Shown here: positions 17,901 through 27,594 of the stretch, one piece after another | Numbering within the stretch: the first letter of the stretch is position 1 | Layout: each line of letters starts with the position of its first letter | Source of the DNA: an uncultured Bacteroidales bacterium | Lineage (GTDB): Bacteria; Bacteroidota; Bacteroidia; Bacteroidales; P3 | Length of the DNA stretch: 64,000 bases | Direction of reading: 5' to 3' | NCBI GenBank assembly: GCA_900317125.1 | Contig: ONFR01000003.1 | Span: forward strand, 1 to 64,000 | Program-made: the position numbers and the translations under genes | The notes under the pieces: model-generated | Databases searched by the model: none | What the model saw: the letters and a program-made list of their open reading frames with translations, nothing else | What the model was told of the DNA's origin: nothing

Positions 17901-17972
17901 AAAGTGAAAATTGAAAGTTGATGCCGCACTCGGATGATTTTCACTTTTCACTTTTCACTTTTCACTTTGAAT
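17891..17972. repeat. R1 hairpin repeat, arm type GAAAAGTGAAAATTG
   Basis: The left arm (17891-17918) is made of AATTGAAAAGTG-like words and the right arm (17938-17970) of TTTTCACTT words, so the two pair. The loop TGATGCCGCACTCGGATGA (17919-17937) is GC-rich. The repeat begins on the radA stop codon and could act as a 3' hairpin or terminator. Confidence 0.75.
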
Positions 17973-17996
17973 AATTTTATAAAAACTATAAACACC

Positions 17997-18245
17997 ATGC
18001 ACTACACCTATCAAACCGAACAAACCTGCAGCCAACAGATAGACTTCGACATTGTCGACGGACGACTCCACAACGTCGTCTTCCTCGGTGGCTGCGACGG
18101 CAACCTGCAGGGCGTTGGACGCCTTGTCGAGGGCATGAAAATCGAGGATGTCCTGTCCCGACTGGAAGGCATCCGCTGCGGCTGGAAAGACACCTCTTGC
18201 CCCGACCAACTCTGCCGAGCCATCCGTCAGGCAATGTCTGAATAA
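17997..18245 (+). CDS. TSCPD domain-containing small protein
   Basis: 82 residues. It carries the GGCDGNLQGVGRLVEGM and DTSCPDQLCRAI motifs of the stand-alone TSCPD family. The same domain is found at the C-terminus of some class II ribonucleotide reductases, but the role of the stand-alone form is not established. Its cysteines suggest metal or thiol chemistry (inference). The ATG at 17997 is preceded by an AT-rich stretch just after an R1 hairpin. The stop codon is followed at once by TTGAGATTTGAG, the left arm of another R1 hairpin. Confidence 0.85.
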   Translation: MHYTYQTEQTCSQQIDFDIVDGRLHNVVFLGGCDGNLQGVGRLVEGMKIEDVLSRLEGIRCGWKDTSCPDQLCRAIRQAMSE

Positions 18246-18326
18246 TTGAGATTTGAGATTTGAGAATTGAGAGTTATCCGGGTGCGGCAGCCAATTCTCA
18301 ATTCTCAATTCTCAATTCTCAATTCA
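18242..18326. repeat. R1 hairpin repeat, arm type TTGAGAAT, between convergent genes
   Basis: The left arm (TTGAGATTTGAGAATTGAG) and the right arm (four CAATTCT-type words, 18293-18325) pair around a GC-rich loop TATCCGGGTGCGGCAGCC. The loop, read on the minus strand, contains GGCTGCCGCACCCGGAT, close to the loop at 17919-17937. It separates the convergent TSCPD and thiN genes, where a bidirectional terminator would be expected. The right arm encodes the last residues of ThiN. Confidence 0.8.
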
Positions 18327-18988
18327 AAAACGATCATCCTGCCGCCCTGCACCTCGAAAGTGTCGCCTATGGCCTCGTTGAGGGTGCCCTGCCACCACGA
18401 GGTGAGACAGCGGTTCACTATCGGGTAGCGCAGACCGCTTACGGTGACGGGAATGTCGGGAGTGAGGGAGAAGAGAGACACCTGCTGCCCTGCACGCGAC
18501 GCAAAGCGGCGACACCCCTGCATGGGTTCGAAAACACCGTAATCGCCCACCATTCGGAACGTCATGCCGGGGTATTGCTCCATGTAGTAGGCCATCAGGC
18601 TGATGTTGCCCAGCGTGTGGTCCTCGCGCAGTCCCGTAGCACCGATATAGTCGATGGCAATTTCGTTGTCGGCAATGCCCGCGTGGCGTGCCTCCGCCAC
18701 AGCGTGGCGGGTGGCCTTAGTCAGGTCGTTGTATTCCTGCTCCTCCACCATGTAGTGATGCACATCGACACCCCGGCGGTGTGCCTCGGCAATCAGGGCG
18801 GGGTCGAGGCTGTCACCGTCGCCCACCACATCCACGGGATGGTTGGGAAGGAGGGTCTGGCGGCTGTGCCAGCCAAGGTATTTTTCTATCGCTCCGTCGC
18901 AGCAGACCACCCTGTCGGCACCGCCGAGCAGGGTGTCAACCCATGGCTTTTCGGGAAACAATCCGTTGGCTATAATAATGATATTCAT
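18305..18988 (-). CDS. thiN: Thiamine diphosphokinase
   Basis: 227 residues. It transfers pyrophosphate from ATP to thiamine to make thiamine diphosphate. The N-terminal nucleotide-binding part shows CCDGAI and VVGDGDS, then the family motif EQEYNDLTKA, and IGATGLREDHTLGN in place of the usual GGRxDHxLxN. The C-terminal half is the beta-sandwich thiamine-binding domain. The start is the ATG at 18988, and a -7 box lies 38 bases upstream. The C-terminal LRIEN and the TGA are encoded by an R1 arm (AATTGAGAATTGA), so the natural end of the protein may have been remodelled by the repeat. Confidence 0.9.
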   Translation of the reverse strand: MNIIIIANGLFPEKPWVDTLLGGADRVVCCDGAIEKYLGWHSRQTLLPNHPVDVVGDGDSLDPALIAEAHRRGVDVHHYMVEEQEYNDLTKATRHAVAEARHAGIADNEIAIDYIGATGLREDHTLGNISLMAYYMEQYPGMTFRMVGDYGVFEPMQGCRRFASRAGQQVSLFSLTPDIPVTVSGLRYPIVNRCLTSWWQGTLNEAIGDTFEVQGGRMIVFELRIEN

Positions 18989-19025
18989 TGGTGTTGCATA
19001 GTATTGTAGAGGGTACAAACAAAGG

Positions 19026-19033
19026 CAAAGGTA
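19026..19033 (-). promoter_or_regulatory. -7 box (TACCTTTG) for thiN
   Basis: TACCTTTG on the minus strand, 37 bases before the thiN ATG and facing away from the box at 19087. Confidence 0.65.
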
Positions 19034-19086
19034 CGAAGAAAAATGAAAATCGGAAGTTGAAAATTGAAAATAACAAAAAAAATGTG

Positions 19087-19094
19087 TACTTTTG
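19087..19094 (+). promoter_or_regulatory. -7 box (TACTTTTG) for L-serine ammonia-lyase
   Basis: TACTTTTG after an A-tract on the plus strand. The predicted transcript would include the whole R1 hairpin at 19110-19174 in its leader. Confidence 0.65.
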
Positions 19095-19109
19095 CAAAAT
19101 GAAAATAAA

Positions 19110-19174
19110 AAAGTGAAAATTGAAATTTGTTGACAACTGGTGCGCCAGCCATTTCAATTTTCAATTTTCAATTT
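19110..19174. repeat. R1 hairpin repeat in the leader of the serine ammonia-lyase gene
   Basis: The left arm AAGTGAAAATTGAAATTT and the right arm ATTTCAATTTTCAATTTT pair around the loop TGACAACTGGTGCGCCAGCC. On the minus strand the loop reads GGCTGGCGCACC, close to the core of the copy at 18242. It lies only about 7 bases before the start codon, so it could affect translation. Confidence 0.75.
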
Positions 19175-19180
19175 AACTGA

Positions 19181-20371
<1,191 letters not shown>

Positions 20372-20375
20372 AGGA

Positions 20376-20450
20376 GAATGTGTGAATGTGTGAACGTGTT
20401 AATGTATTAATGTGCTAATCAGACTAACGAATTAACGAATTGACGAATTA
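20376..20450 (+). repeat. R2 repeat copy
   Basis: Words of the GTGTGAATGTGTGAACGTGTTAA type, then the core GCTAATCAGACTAACGAATT and ACGAATT repeats. It begins five bases after the serine ammonia-lyase stop. Confidence 0.75.
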
Positions 20451-20467
20451 AAAAATACTTTAAAGAG

Positions 20468-20965
20468 ATGAAGAAAATATTACTTGTTCTTACCGCTTTG
20501 GTGCTGTCGCAGATGGCCATGGCACAGCAGTTTTCGCTTCCCATCATGCCCGAGAAGATGTGGCCTTCGGACTATGCCAAGTACGAGACCGACGTGCTGA
20601 ACTGCTGCAACTACCTCCTCACCGCCGACCCGGCATTCAACCAACCCAAGCACGAAGAGTGCACCTCGTTCCTAATCCGCTGGCTCGAAGGCACCCCGCA
20701 AGTGCAGCTGGTTGTCGCCCCTGACATTGTTGACCCTGATAACGAGCAGCTACTCGTAGCCTACCTTGCCGCCTGGACACGCCACGCGCTCCAGTACAAA
20801 GACTCCTCGCCCCTGGTGTGTGCCAACGTCGCAGTCGAAGAGATGCTCCGCTATTACGAGAACTTCAAAGCGTCAACAGGCAGTTCAAAGAAAGCCGAGA
20901 AACTGCTCAAACATCAGCGCAATGGCAATCTGGCCTCAGTGGTGGCCAAGGCCCTCGGAATGTAA
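20468..20965 (+). CDS. Secreted protein of unknown function
   Basis: 165 residues. A clear signal peptide (MKKILLVLTALVLSQMAMAQ) ends in an AMA|Q site. The mature part is mostly helical, with a cysteine pair (NCCNYLL) and a third cysteine (HEECTSF); it ends in a basic stretch (SSKKAEKLLKHQRNG). I do not recognise a family. It resembles small periplasmic proteins of Bacteroidales that are annotated as hypothetical. It stands between two R2 repeats with no obvious partner gene. Confidence 0.8.
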   Translation: MKKILLVLTALVLSQMAMAQQFSLPIMPEKMWPSDYAKYETDVLNCCNYLLTADPAFNQPKHEECTSFLIRWLEGTPQVQLVVAPDIVDPDNEQLLVAYLAAWTRHALQYKDSSPLVCANVAVEEMLRYYENFKASTGSSKKAEKLLKHQRNGNLASVVAKALGM

Positions 20966-20972
20966 GGGAACT

Positions 20973-21066
20973 CTGAACTCGTTAATTCGTAAATGTGTTA
21001 ATTCGTTAGTCAAGGACTCACACATTAACACTTTAACGAATTGACACATTCAAATTAGCACATTCA
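20973..21066. repeat. R2 repeat copy with inverted halves
   Basis: It opens with TGAACTCGTTAATTCGTAAA, as at 16459. The left half GTGTTAATTCGTTAGTC and the right half ACTCACACATTAACAC are near inverse and can fold into a hairpin. It ends two bases before the next start codon. Confidence 0.75.
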
Positions 21067-21067
21067 A

Positions 21068-21916
21068 ATGATGCTGCGCCCAAGCCTCCGAGGACTGTTC
21101 TTGTCGGCAGTGCTGCTTTTGGCATCCTGCCACGAGAGAGGTGTGCCGTTTCCCTATGTGCCGAACACACCTGAGGAATACAACCGCCAAGAGTTTGGCT
21201 TGCAGGATGCACGGGTGGCCATGCTCACTTACGAGCAGTATCATGAGTATTATGAAGGATTGGCGTCGGAAAGAATTGTGTGTTTTGACACTTCCGGGAA
21301 TTGCGTGGAGTATTTCTACCGCGACCACGACATCTGCCAGCATCGGGTGTTTAGCTACGACAGTCTAGGTCGTAGAACAGAGGAACGGGCATGGGAGGAC
21401 ACCGCAGGGGTGTCGTACGACAGCTTGAGGAAGTGTGTGGTCACAACCTACAACTACTCCAAGAAAGGCCGTCGCTGCAAGGCCCGCATCACCGCCCCCG
21501 ACGGCAAAAGCAACACATTCAGGCTCAGGTACGATAAAGAGGGACACCTGTCGCGCTTTATCTATCCCGACGGGTCGCGCTTCAGTTATGACTACGACAC
21601 AGCCGGAAGGCTTGTGTGCCGCACCTGGCCCGATGCCTCGACGGAGCGTTATGAGTACGACGACCAGGGCGAATTGAAAGCAAAGATAAACCGCGACGGG
21701 ACGCACACTTGGTACATGGCAACACCCCCGCCGTTAAGTACCGATAGTCTGGGGCGTGTGTTGGAGGAGGTTGTGGGTCAGTCACCGGACAACACCAATC
21801 CCATCATAGCAACCTATGTTTACGACGACCACGGCAACTGGGTGCGCCGCACCACTGCCGGCGTTTCATCCCCCACCGTTCTCGAGGTCCGCACCTTCAG
21901 GTACTACGGCATTTGA
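21068..21916 (+). CDS. YD-repeat (RHS-like) lipoprotein
   Basis: 282 residues. The N-terminus is a lipoprotein signal with the lipobox LLASC (LLLASCHERG). From about residue 95 there are degenerate YD repeats: YDSLGRRTEERAW, YDKEGHLSRFIYPDGS, YDTAGRLVCRTWPD, YDDQGELKAKINRDG and YVYDDHGNWVRRT. Such repeats build the shell of RHS and teneurin proteins, but this protein is far too short to form a toxin cocoon and has no C-terminal toxin. Short YD-repeat lipoproteins are common in Bacteroidota and have no settled function. The next gene starts 65 bases downstream. Confidence 0.85.
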   Translation: MMLRPSLRGLFLSAVLLLASCHERGVPFPYVPNTPEEYNRQEFGLQDARVAMLTYEQYHEYYEGLASERIVCFDTSGNCVEYFYRDHDICQHRVFSYDSLGRRTEERAWEDTAGVSYDSLRKCVVTTYNYSKKGRRCKARITAPDGKSNTFRLRYDKEGHLSRFIYPDGSRFSYDYDTAGRLVCRTWPDASTERYEYDDQGELKAKINRDGTHTWYMATPPPLSTDSLGRVLEEVVGQSPDNTNPIIATYVYDDHGNWVRRTTAGVSSPTVLEVRTFRYYGI

Positions 21917-21981
21917 ACGCCTTGATAATTGTAGTAACGTTGAAAGTTAGTATGGAAAGTTTAATAATTATCTCTTAATAT

Positions 21982-23016
21982 ATGAAACACGTAATCTTAT
22001 TACTTTGTGTTGCCGCAATGCTGACGGGCTGTGGCGGCAAGAAACAGGATACCGGTTGGAGAGACGCTGTGGGTGTCCGTGTGGCGGTTGTGAACGGAGG
22101 TGAGAATATGCACCAGCGCGAATATGTAGGCTCCATCGGCTCGGAGGTGGAGATGGATCTGTTCTTCCCCCTCGGTGGAAAGTTGACCAAGGTGGCCGTA
22201 CACAATGGTCAGCGGGTGAAGAAAGGGCAGGTGCTGGCCGAGGTGGATGCCACCACGTCGCGAAGCCTGTGGGGCTCGGCGTGTGCTGCCCTGCGCCAGG
22301 CCGAGGATGCATACGGACGCATGCAACACGTACATAAAGAGGGTGGTATCAGCGACGTGCGCTGGGTGCAGATGGAGACGGACCTTGAAAAGGCCCGCCA
22401 AGCTGAGACCGCTGCCCGCCAACGGGTTGAGGATTGTGTGCTGCGCGCCCCCTTCGACGGCGTGGTGTCGTGCGGTACGCACCATGTGGGTGAGGAGTTG
22501 AAGCCCGTGGAACCCTTTGCACGTGTTATCGACATGGGACGGCTGCGTGTAGCGTTTTCCGTCCCCGAGCACGAGGTGGGACTCCTGCCAGTGGGCACAG
22601 CGGCAAAGGCTGTCGTACCTGCTTTGGACGACAGGGAGTTCTCACTGCGGGTATCGGACAAGAGCCTTGTGGCCAATCCGCTGGGCCATACCTACAAGGT
22701 TTACGGAACGATGGTGCAGCAGAACACCTCGAGCAACAATAGTGCTGGGTTGCTGCCTGACATGGTGGCAAAAGTGAAAGTGGATATAGACACGAAGGCA
22801 GGTATTGTGGTGCCGGCCGAATGTGTGCAGGTGATGCCTGAGGGGACGATTGTGTGGGTGGTGGAATGCGGTAAGGCCTACCACCGTGTTGTGACCGTTG
22901 GCGACTTTATCCGTAACGGTGTGATGGTGGAGGGTGGGCTGAATGCCGGCGACTCGGTGATTGTGTCGGGGCAGCAGAAATTGTACAGCGGAGCTAAGGT
23001 GAAAATTGAGAATTGA
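21982..23016 (+). CDS. RND efflux periplasmic adaptor subunit (HlyD/AcrA family), lipoprotein
   Basis: 344 residues. The lipobox MLTGCGG anchors it in a membrane. The biotinyl-lipoyl half motif GKLTKVAVHNGQRVKKGQVL and its partner RVEDCVLRAPFDGVVS flank a short alpha-hairpin (residues about 90-145), followed by beta-barrel and membrane-proximal domains (VVPAECVQVMPEGTIVWVV). It bridges the permease at 23069 and the outer-membrane channel at 26194. The hairpin is short for the family. The last residues VKIEN and the TGA fall in an R1-type word (AAAATTGAGAATTGA). A small TTGAGC/GCTCAA hairpin lies at 23013-23028, between this gene and the permease. Confidence 0.92.
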   Translation: MKHVILLLCVAAMLTGCGGKKQDTGWRDAVGVRVAVVNGGENMHQREYVGSIGSEVEMDLFFPLGGKLTKVAVHNGQRVKKGQVLAEVDATTSRSLWGSACAALRQAEDAYGRMQHVHKEGGISDVRWVQMETDLEKARQAETAARQRVEDCVLRAPFDGVVSCGTHHVGEELKPVEPFARVIDMGRLRVAFSVPEHEVGLLPVGTAAKAVVPALDDREFSLRVSDKSLVANPLGHTYKVYGTMVQQNTSSNNSAGLLPDMVAKVKVDIDTKAGIVVPAECVQVMPEGTIVWVVECGKAYHRVVTVGDFIRNGVMVEGGLNAGDSVIVSGQQKLYSGAKVKIEN

Positions 23017-23068
23017 GCAATCGCTCAAGCATTTACACATCCAAGCATTCACACAATATTATAATGAT

Positions 23069-26000
23069 ATGGCTCGAAGAACCAATATGATAGAGGGGGC
23101 GATGCGCAGTTTCCCCATTTTGGCACTCAGCATTATTGCAGTGGTGGCCATCGGGATATATGCATTGCCGCATTTGAATAAAAATGAATTCCCCGATGTG
23201 ACGATTCGGCAGGGCATTGTGGCCGTCATCTACCCCGGTGCCACAGCCGAGGAGGTTGAGGAGCAAGTGACTGGTAAAGTGGAAGACTATCTCTTCACTT
23301 TCAACGAGGTGGATAAGACCAAAACCTACTCTTACAGCAAGGACGGCATGCTGTATGTGTTTGTGACCATGGTGCACAGCGACGGAGATGCCAAGGTAAC
23401 GTGGTCGCGCATCAGGGAGGGACTGTCGTTGTTCCGCATCACCGACTTGCCTCAGGGGGTTGCGGCCACGGCTGTGGTGGATGACTTCGGCAATGCGTCG
23501 TCGCTGCTGATAGCAATCGAGAGCGCCGAGCGGTCGCCAAGGGCGCTCGAGGAGGTGTCCAAGAACCTTTCGGCACGCCTGCGCAACATTCCCGAACTCG
23601 GAAGAATCAATGTGGTGGGGGACCAAAAGGAGGAGATAGCGGTACACATGGACCCCGTGAAACTGACGCAGTATGCCATCTCGCCCTCGATTGTCTCGGC
23701 GGAACTGACGGCGCAGGGGTTCCGTACCATTTCCGGAAAACTGGAGAACGACGAAGGACACGCCTTGGTGCATGTGTCGATACCTTATGGCGATTTGTAT
23801 AACCTCAACGAGTTGGTGGTGTTCTCCGACCCGCTGACGGGTCAGGTGCTGCGTCTGCGCGATGTGGCACGTCTCGAGCCCCATTACCCCGATAAGGTTC
23901 CGCATATCCTATATAGTGATTCTGTTACAGACAACACCCGCTGCATCGTGCTGTCGTTGGAGATGAGGAGCGGAAACAATGTGGTGGAGTTTGGCAAGAA
24001 GGTGGAGAAGGTGTTGGCGGAGTATGAGAAGACGCTCACTCCCGACATCCATATCCATCGCATCACCGACCAGCCGCAGGTGGTGGACCGTTCGGTGCGG
24101 TCGTTTCTGCGCGACCTTATCGAAGCCATCCTCGTGGTGATTGTGGTCATGTTGCTGCTCTTCCCGCTGCGCACGGCGCTGGTAAGCTCGACGTCGGTGC
24201 CTATCTGCATTGCCGCCACGCTGGGCATCATGTATTTTCTAGGGTTTGAGCTGAACACGGTGACCCTGGCAGCACTGATTGCTGTGCTGGGTATGATTGT
24301 GGACGACTCGGTAGTAGTGATCGACGGGTATACCGATTTGCTAAGGGCAGGGCACTCGCGATGGTATTCGGCGGCGGTGTCGACATCCAAGCTGGCCAAC
24401 TCTATGCTGTTTGCTACCGCCTCGATTGCCATGATGTTCTTCCCGGCAATAGCCATCTTCAAAGGGAATATGCTGGGGGATTTCATCAAGCTGTTCCCCT
24501 GGATGATTCTGATAGCACTGGCATGCAGTTTCCTTTATGCCATTCTTGTCATACCTTTCCTGTCCGCCCGGCTGATACGCAAAAGTGCCTCCGACAAAAA
24601 GACCCGTGTGGAACGGGTGCAGGAGCATTTCTTCGAAGCCTTGCAGAACGGTTACCGATGGCTGCTCGACAGATGTTTCCGCCACAAAAAATTAACTCTC
24701 GCAGTGGGAGCTGCCTCGGTAGTGTCCGGGGTGCTGCTGTTTGCTGCGGTCAACATACAGATTCTTCCCAAAGCCGAACGCGACAGTTTCGCCATCGAGA
24801 TGCGTTTGGACGTTTCGGCTTCGTTGAAGGAGACCAGCGTCGCTGCCGACTCGCTCAGAAAGATGCTGCTGGCCGACCCCCGCATCACAAGTGTCACCTC
24901 GTTTGTCGGCATGTCGTCGCCCCGGTTCCATATCACTTACGCTCCCCAGTTGCCTTCCGACAATTACGCTCAGCTGATTGTGAAGACGGTTGACGACAAC
25001 GCCACCAAGGCCGTCATCGACCAGTATGCGCAACGCTATGAGAATGTCTTCACCAATGCCCAGCTGCGATTCAAGCAGCTGGATTACCAGATGGCCCTTT
25101 CGCCTATTGAAATCTACATCAAGGGCGACAATTACGACAGTCTCGCTATTGTCCGCGACTCGCTGATACGGTTTATGAGGGAGGACCCTAAACTGTTCTA
25201 TGTCCACTCCGACTATGACGAGACGGAGGAGATTGTGGACGTGGTGCTGAAGAGCGATGTGGCCAACAGCCTTGGAATCACTCAATCGACGCTGTCGGTT
25301 TATATCAGCGGGGCCCTGTCGGGCACGCATCTCTCTTCCATGTGGGAGGGCGACTACAATATCCCCATCACCGTCTATAGCGATGGGTCGCAGAATCTCG
25401 ACTACAGCTCGCTGGGCGATTTGCTTGTGCCCTGTGCCACTGCGGGCATGTGGGTGCCGCTGCGTCAGGTGGCGGACATCCATCCCCGATACCATCACAA
25501 CAATATGCCCCACCGCAACGGGGTGCGCTGTATCACCGTCTCGGCCGATGCCATGACGGGTGCAGGCCAGCTGAAGGAACTTGCCGCCATCGGCCGCCGC
25601 ATTGAAAAGATGAAGCTCCCCGAGGGCGTTACTTGGGAGTATGGCGGAGCGATGGAGTATTCGCGCGAGCTGCTCCCGGGTCTTATCCTTGCAGTGATTG
25701 CTGCCCTGTGCGTGATGTTCATTGTGCTGATAGTGCATTACGGCAAAATAGGCATATCAATACTCTCCATCTCAATGGCTGCTCTCTGTCTGTTCGGTGC
25801 CACCTTCGGGCTCTGGCTTTTCGGCTACGACTTCTCCATCACTGCCACCCTCGGACTTATCTCGCTGGTGGGTATCATTGTGCGCAACGCCATCATCATG
25901 TACGATTATGTGTCCGAACTGCGTAGCAAGGAGCAGATGTCGGTCCGCGATGCTGCCTATCATGCCGGCCTGCGCCGCATGCGGCCCATCTTCCTCACGT

Positions 26001-26191
26001 CGGCCACTACGGCTCTCGGTGTCATCCCCATGATTACTGCGGGAACCCTGCTGTGGGCACCCATGGGTGTGGTGGTCTGCTTCGGCACCATCTTCACCCT
26101 GCCGCTGGTGGTCACCATCCTGCCGGTGGCTTACTGCGTGGCCTTCGAGAACAAGAAACGTGTCAACCACCGTCCCATCAAAATAAGTTAA
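23069..26191 (+). CDS. RND family efflux transporter permease (AcrB/CusA superfamily)
   Basis: 1,040 residues, the usual length for RND pumps. It uses the proton gradient to expel drugs or other solutes from the periplasm. The first helix (FPILALSIIAVVAIGIYALP) is followed by NEFPDVTIRQGIVAVIYPGATAEEVE. Helix 4 carries the proton-relay pair in GMIVDDSVVVIDGY (about D411-D412). The second half repeats the fold (LGLISLVGIIVRNAIIMYDY). The ATG at 23069 was preferred to a TTG at 23006 that overlaps the adaptor gene and would add a repeat-encoded leader. The substrate cannot be inferred from sequence alone. Confidence 0.94.
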   Translation: MARRTNMIEGAMRSFPILALSIIAVVAIGIYALPHLNKNEFPDVTIRQGIVAVIYPGATAEEVEEQVTGKVEDYLFTFNEVDKTKTYSYSKDGMLYVFVTMVHSDGDAKVTWSRIREGLSLFRITDLPQGVAATAVVDDFGNASSLLIAIESAERSPRALEEVSKNLSARLRNIPELGRINVVGDQKEEIAVHMDPVKLTQYAISPSIVSAELTAQGFRTISGKLENDEGHALVHVSIPYGDLYNLNELVVFSDPLTGQVLRLRDVARLEPHYPDKVPHILYSDSVTDNTRCIVLSLEMRSGNNVVEFGKKVEKVLAEYEKTLTPDIHIHRITDQPQVVDRSVRSFLRDLIEAILVVIVVMLLLFPLRTALVSSTSVPICIAATLGIMYFLGFELNTVTLAALIAVLGMIVDDSVVVIDGYTDLLRAGHSRWYSAAVSTSKLANSMLFATASIAMMFFPAIAIFKGNMLGDFIKLFPWMILIALACSFLYAILVIPFLSARLIRKSASDKKTRVERVQEHFFEALQNGYRWLLDRCFRHKKLTLAVGAASVVSGVLLFAAVNIQILPKAERDSFAIEMRLDVSASLKETSVAADSLRKMLLADPRITSVTSFVGMSSPRFHITYAPQLPSDNYAQLIVKTVDDNATKAVIDQYAQRYENVFTNAQLRFKQLDYQMALSPIEIYIKGDNYDSLAIVRDSLIRFMREDPKLFYVHSDYDETEEIVDVVLKSDVANSLGITQSTLSVYISGALSGTHLSSMWEGDYNIPITVYSDGSQNLDYSSLGDLLVPCATAGMWVPLRQVADIHPRYHHNNMPHRNGVRCITVSADAMTGAGQLKELAAIGRRIEKMKLPEGVTWEYGGAMEYSRELLPGLILAVIAALCVMFIVLIVHYGKIGISILSISMAALCLFGATFGLWLFGYDFSITATLGLISLVGIIVRNAIIMYDYVSELRSKEQMSVRDAAYHAGLRRMRPIFLTSATTALGVIPMITAGTLLWAPMGVVVCFGTIFTLPLVVTILPVAYCVAFENKKRVNHRPIKIS

Positions 26192-26193
26192 CC

Positions 26194-27570
26194 ATGAAAA
26201 GACATAGATATTTCATCCCCCTTTGCCTTGGTTTGATTTTCAATTTCCAACTACCATTTTTCAATTTCACCCAGGCTCAGACACTGACGTTGGACAGCTG
26301 CCTCGTACTGGCGAGACGGAACAATGCGGACATCCGTATGTCGCAGCTGGATGTTGAGAGAGCCCGGGCTGTGAAGAATCAAGCTTTCACCCACTTCTTC
26401 CCACAGCTGCAATTGAACGGAATGGGCTATGTGGCTGCAAGGCCCATGATTAGTTTCGCCCTTGAGGACATCCGCTCCAACGATATGCGCGACCTGCTGG
26501 AGGCCATCTATAATGTCTTCTCGGAAGAGACCGATGTGACCGACCGCCTTGAATTGATGAAACATGGTTTCAGCGCTTCTGTTGTCGCCGTCCAGCCCAT
26601 CTTTACCGGTGGACGCATATTGAACGGCAACCGGTTGGCCGCTCTTGGCGAGGAGGCAGCCTCCCTTCAGGCGAAGATAAAGATGCGCGATGTGCTTGAA
26701 GATGTCGAGTCGACATATTATCTTGTCGTTGGGTTGAAGGAAAAGGAGGCCGCTGTGGTGGCTGCGATGACATTGATTGATTCGCTGGAACGTGTGGCAG
26801 AATCGGCATTGGCAAATGGATTGGCCACACGCGCCGATATTCTACAGATAAGTCTCAAGCGGAACGAGATAAACGCTAAACGCCAGCAGTTGGCCAGCGG
26901 CATCAGGATGTCGCGCCGCTTGCTGTGCAATCAGATAGGCATTGGGTATAGCGACAGTGTGGATTTCGGTGGCGACAGCCTGCTGAAGATGCACCCCACG
27001 GTGGTGGAGCTGAGCGGCGGACACCCGTTGCAGCAAGAGTCTCACCGACCTGAAAGCCGCCTGCTGCAAATCAATGTCGAGTCGCAAAAGCTGTTGAAGA
27101 AGATGACCAAAGGCGAGACCCGCCCCCAACTTGCCCTTGTGGGCATAGGCTACTATGGCAACGCTGTTCGCAACGACCTATCGGCCAATGCCGTGGCAGG
27201 GTTCAGTCTGAATGTGCCATTGACCGACTGGTGGGGCACAGCGCACAAGATGAAGGAACACAATATCCGCATCGAGCAGGCGCAAATGGCCGAGACACAT
27301 TACGGTGAATTGATGACCCTGGAGGAGGAAAAGGCCTACAACGACATGGTGGATGCCTGCATGCTGATTCGCAGCGACTCGGCAGCCCTCCAACTGGCAC
27401 GCGAAAATTACCGCCTGGCTGAAATCAATTATGCCGCCGGGGTGACAACGGTGTCGGAGGTGCTACAGGCACATGCCCTGCTGCTGCAGGCGGAGAATGC
27501 CGTCACCGACAGGCGGGTGACCTATCTGGTAGCCCGACGCCGGTTGGCTGACTTGAGGGACGAGCGGTGA
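26194..27570 (+). CDS. TolC family outer-membrane efflux protein
   Basis: 458 residues, starting two bases after the permease stop. It is the outer-membrane channel of the efflux pump. It shows the duplicated OEP pattern: LTLDSCLVLARRNNADIRMSQLDVERARA in the first half and FSLNVPLTDWWGTAHKMKEHNIRIEQAQ, then AEINYAAGVTTVSEVLQAHALLLQAENAVTD in the second. The signal peptide has an odd core (IFNFQLPFFNFTQAQ) encoded by TTTTCAATTT words like those of the R1 arms. It still looks functional as an export signal. Confidence 0.93.
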   Translation: MKRHRYFIPLCLGLIFNFQLPFFNFTQAQTLTLDSCLVLARRNNADIRMSQLDVERARAVKNQAFTHFFPQLQLNGMGYVAARPMISFALEDIRSNDMRDLLEAIYNVFSEETDVTDRLELMKHGFSASVVAVQPIFTGGRILNGNRLAALGEEAASLQAKIKMRDVLEDVESTYYLVVGLKEKEAAVVAAMTLIDSLERVAESALANGLATRADILQISLKRNEINAKRQQLASGIRMSRRLLCNQIGIGYSDSVDFGGDSLLKMHPTVVELSGGHPLQQESHRPESRLLQINVESQKLLKKMTKGETRPQLALVGIGYYGNAVRNDLSANAVAGFSLNVPLTDWWGTAHKMKEHNIRIEQAQMAETHYGELMTLEEEKAYNDMVDACMLIRSDSAALQLARENYRLAEINYAAGVTTVSEVLQAHALLLQAENAVTDRRVTYLVARRRLADLRDER

Positions 27571-27594
27571 GCATGACGCACGGCAGAGTCGGGA

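Noticed and set aside
16539..17951. 470-codon minus-strand open frame opposite radA
   Set aside because: radA is firmly identified on the plus strand; the frame is a by-product of codon bias.
21068..21916. Polymorphic toxin of the RHS type
   Set aside because: Only about five degenerate YD repeats, a lipoprotein signal, no cleavage motif, no toxin domain and no immunity gene next to it.
23006..23068. Earlier start for the RND permease
   Set aside because: It would use a TTG overlapping the adaptor gene and encode a repeat-derived leader before a normal MARRTNMIEGAM N-terminus.
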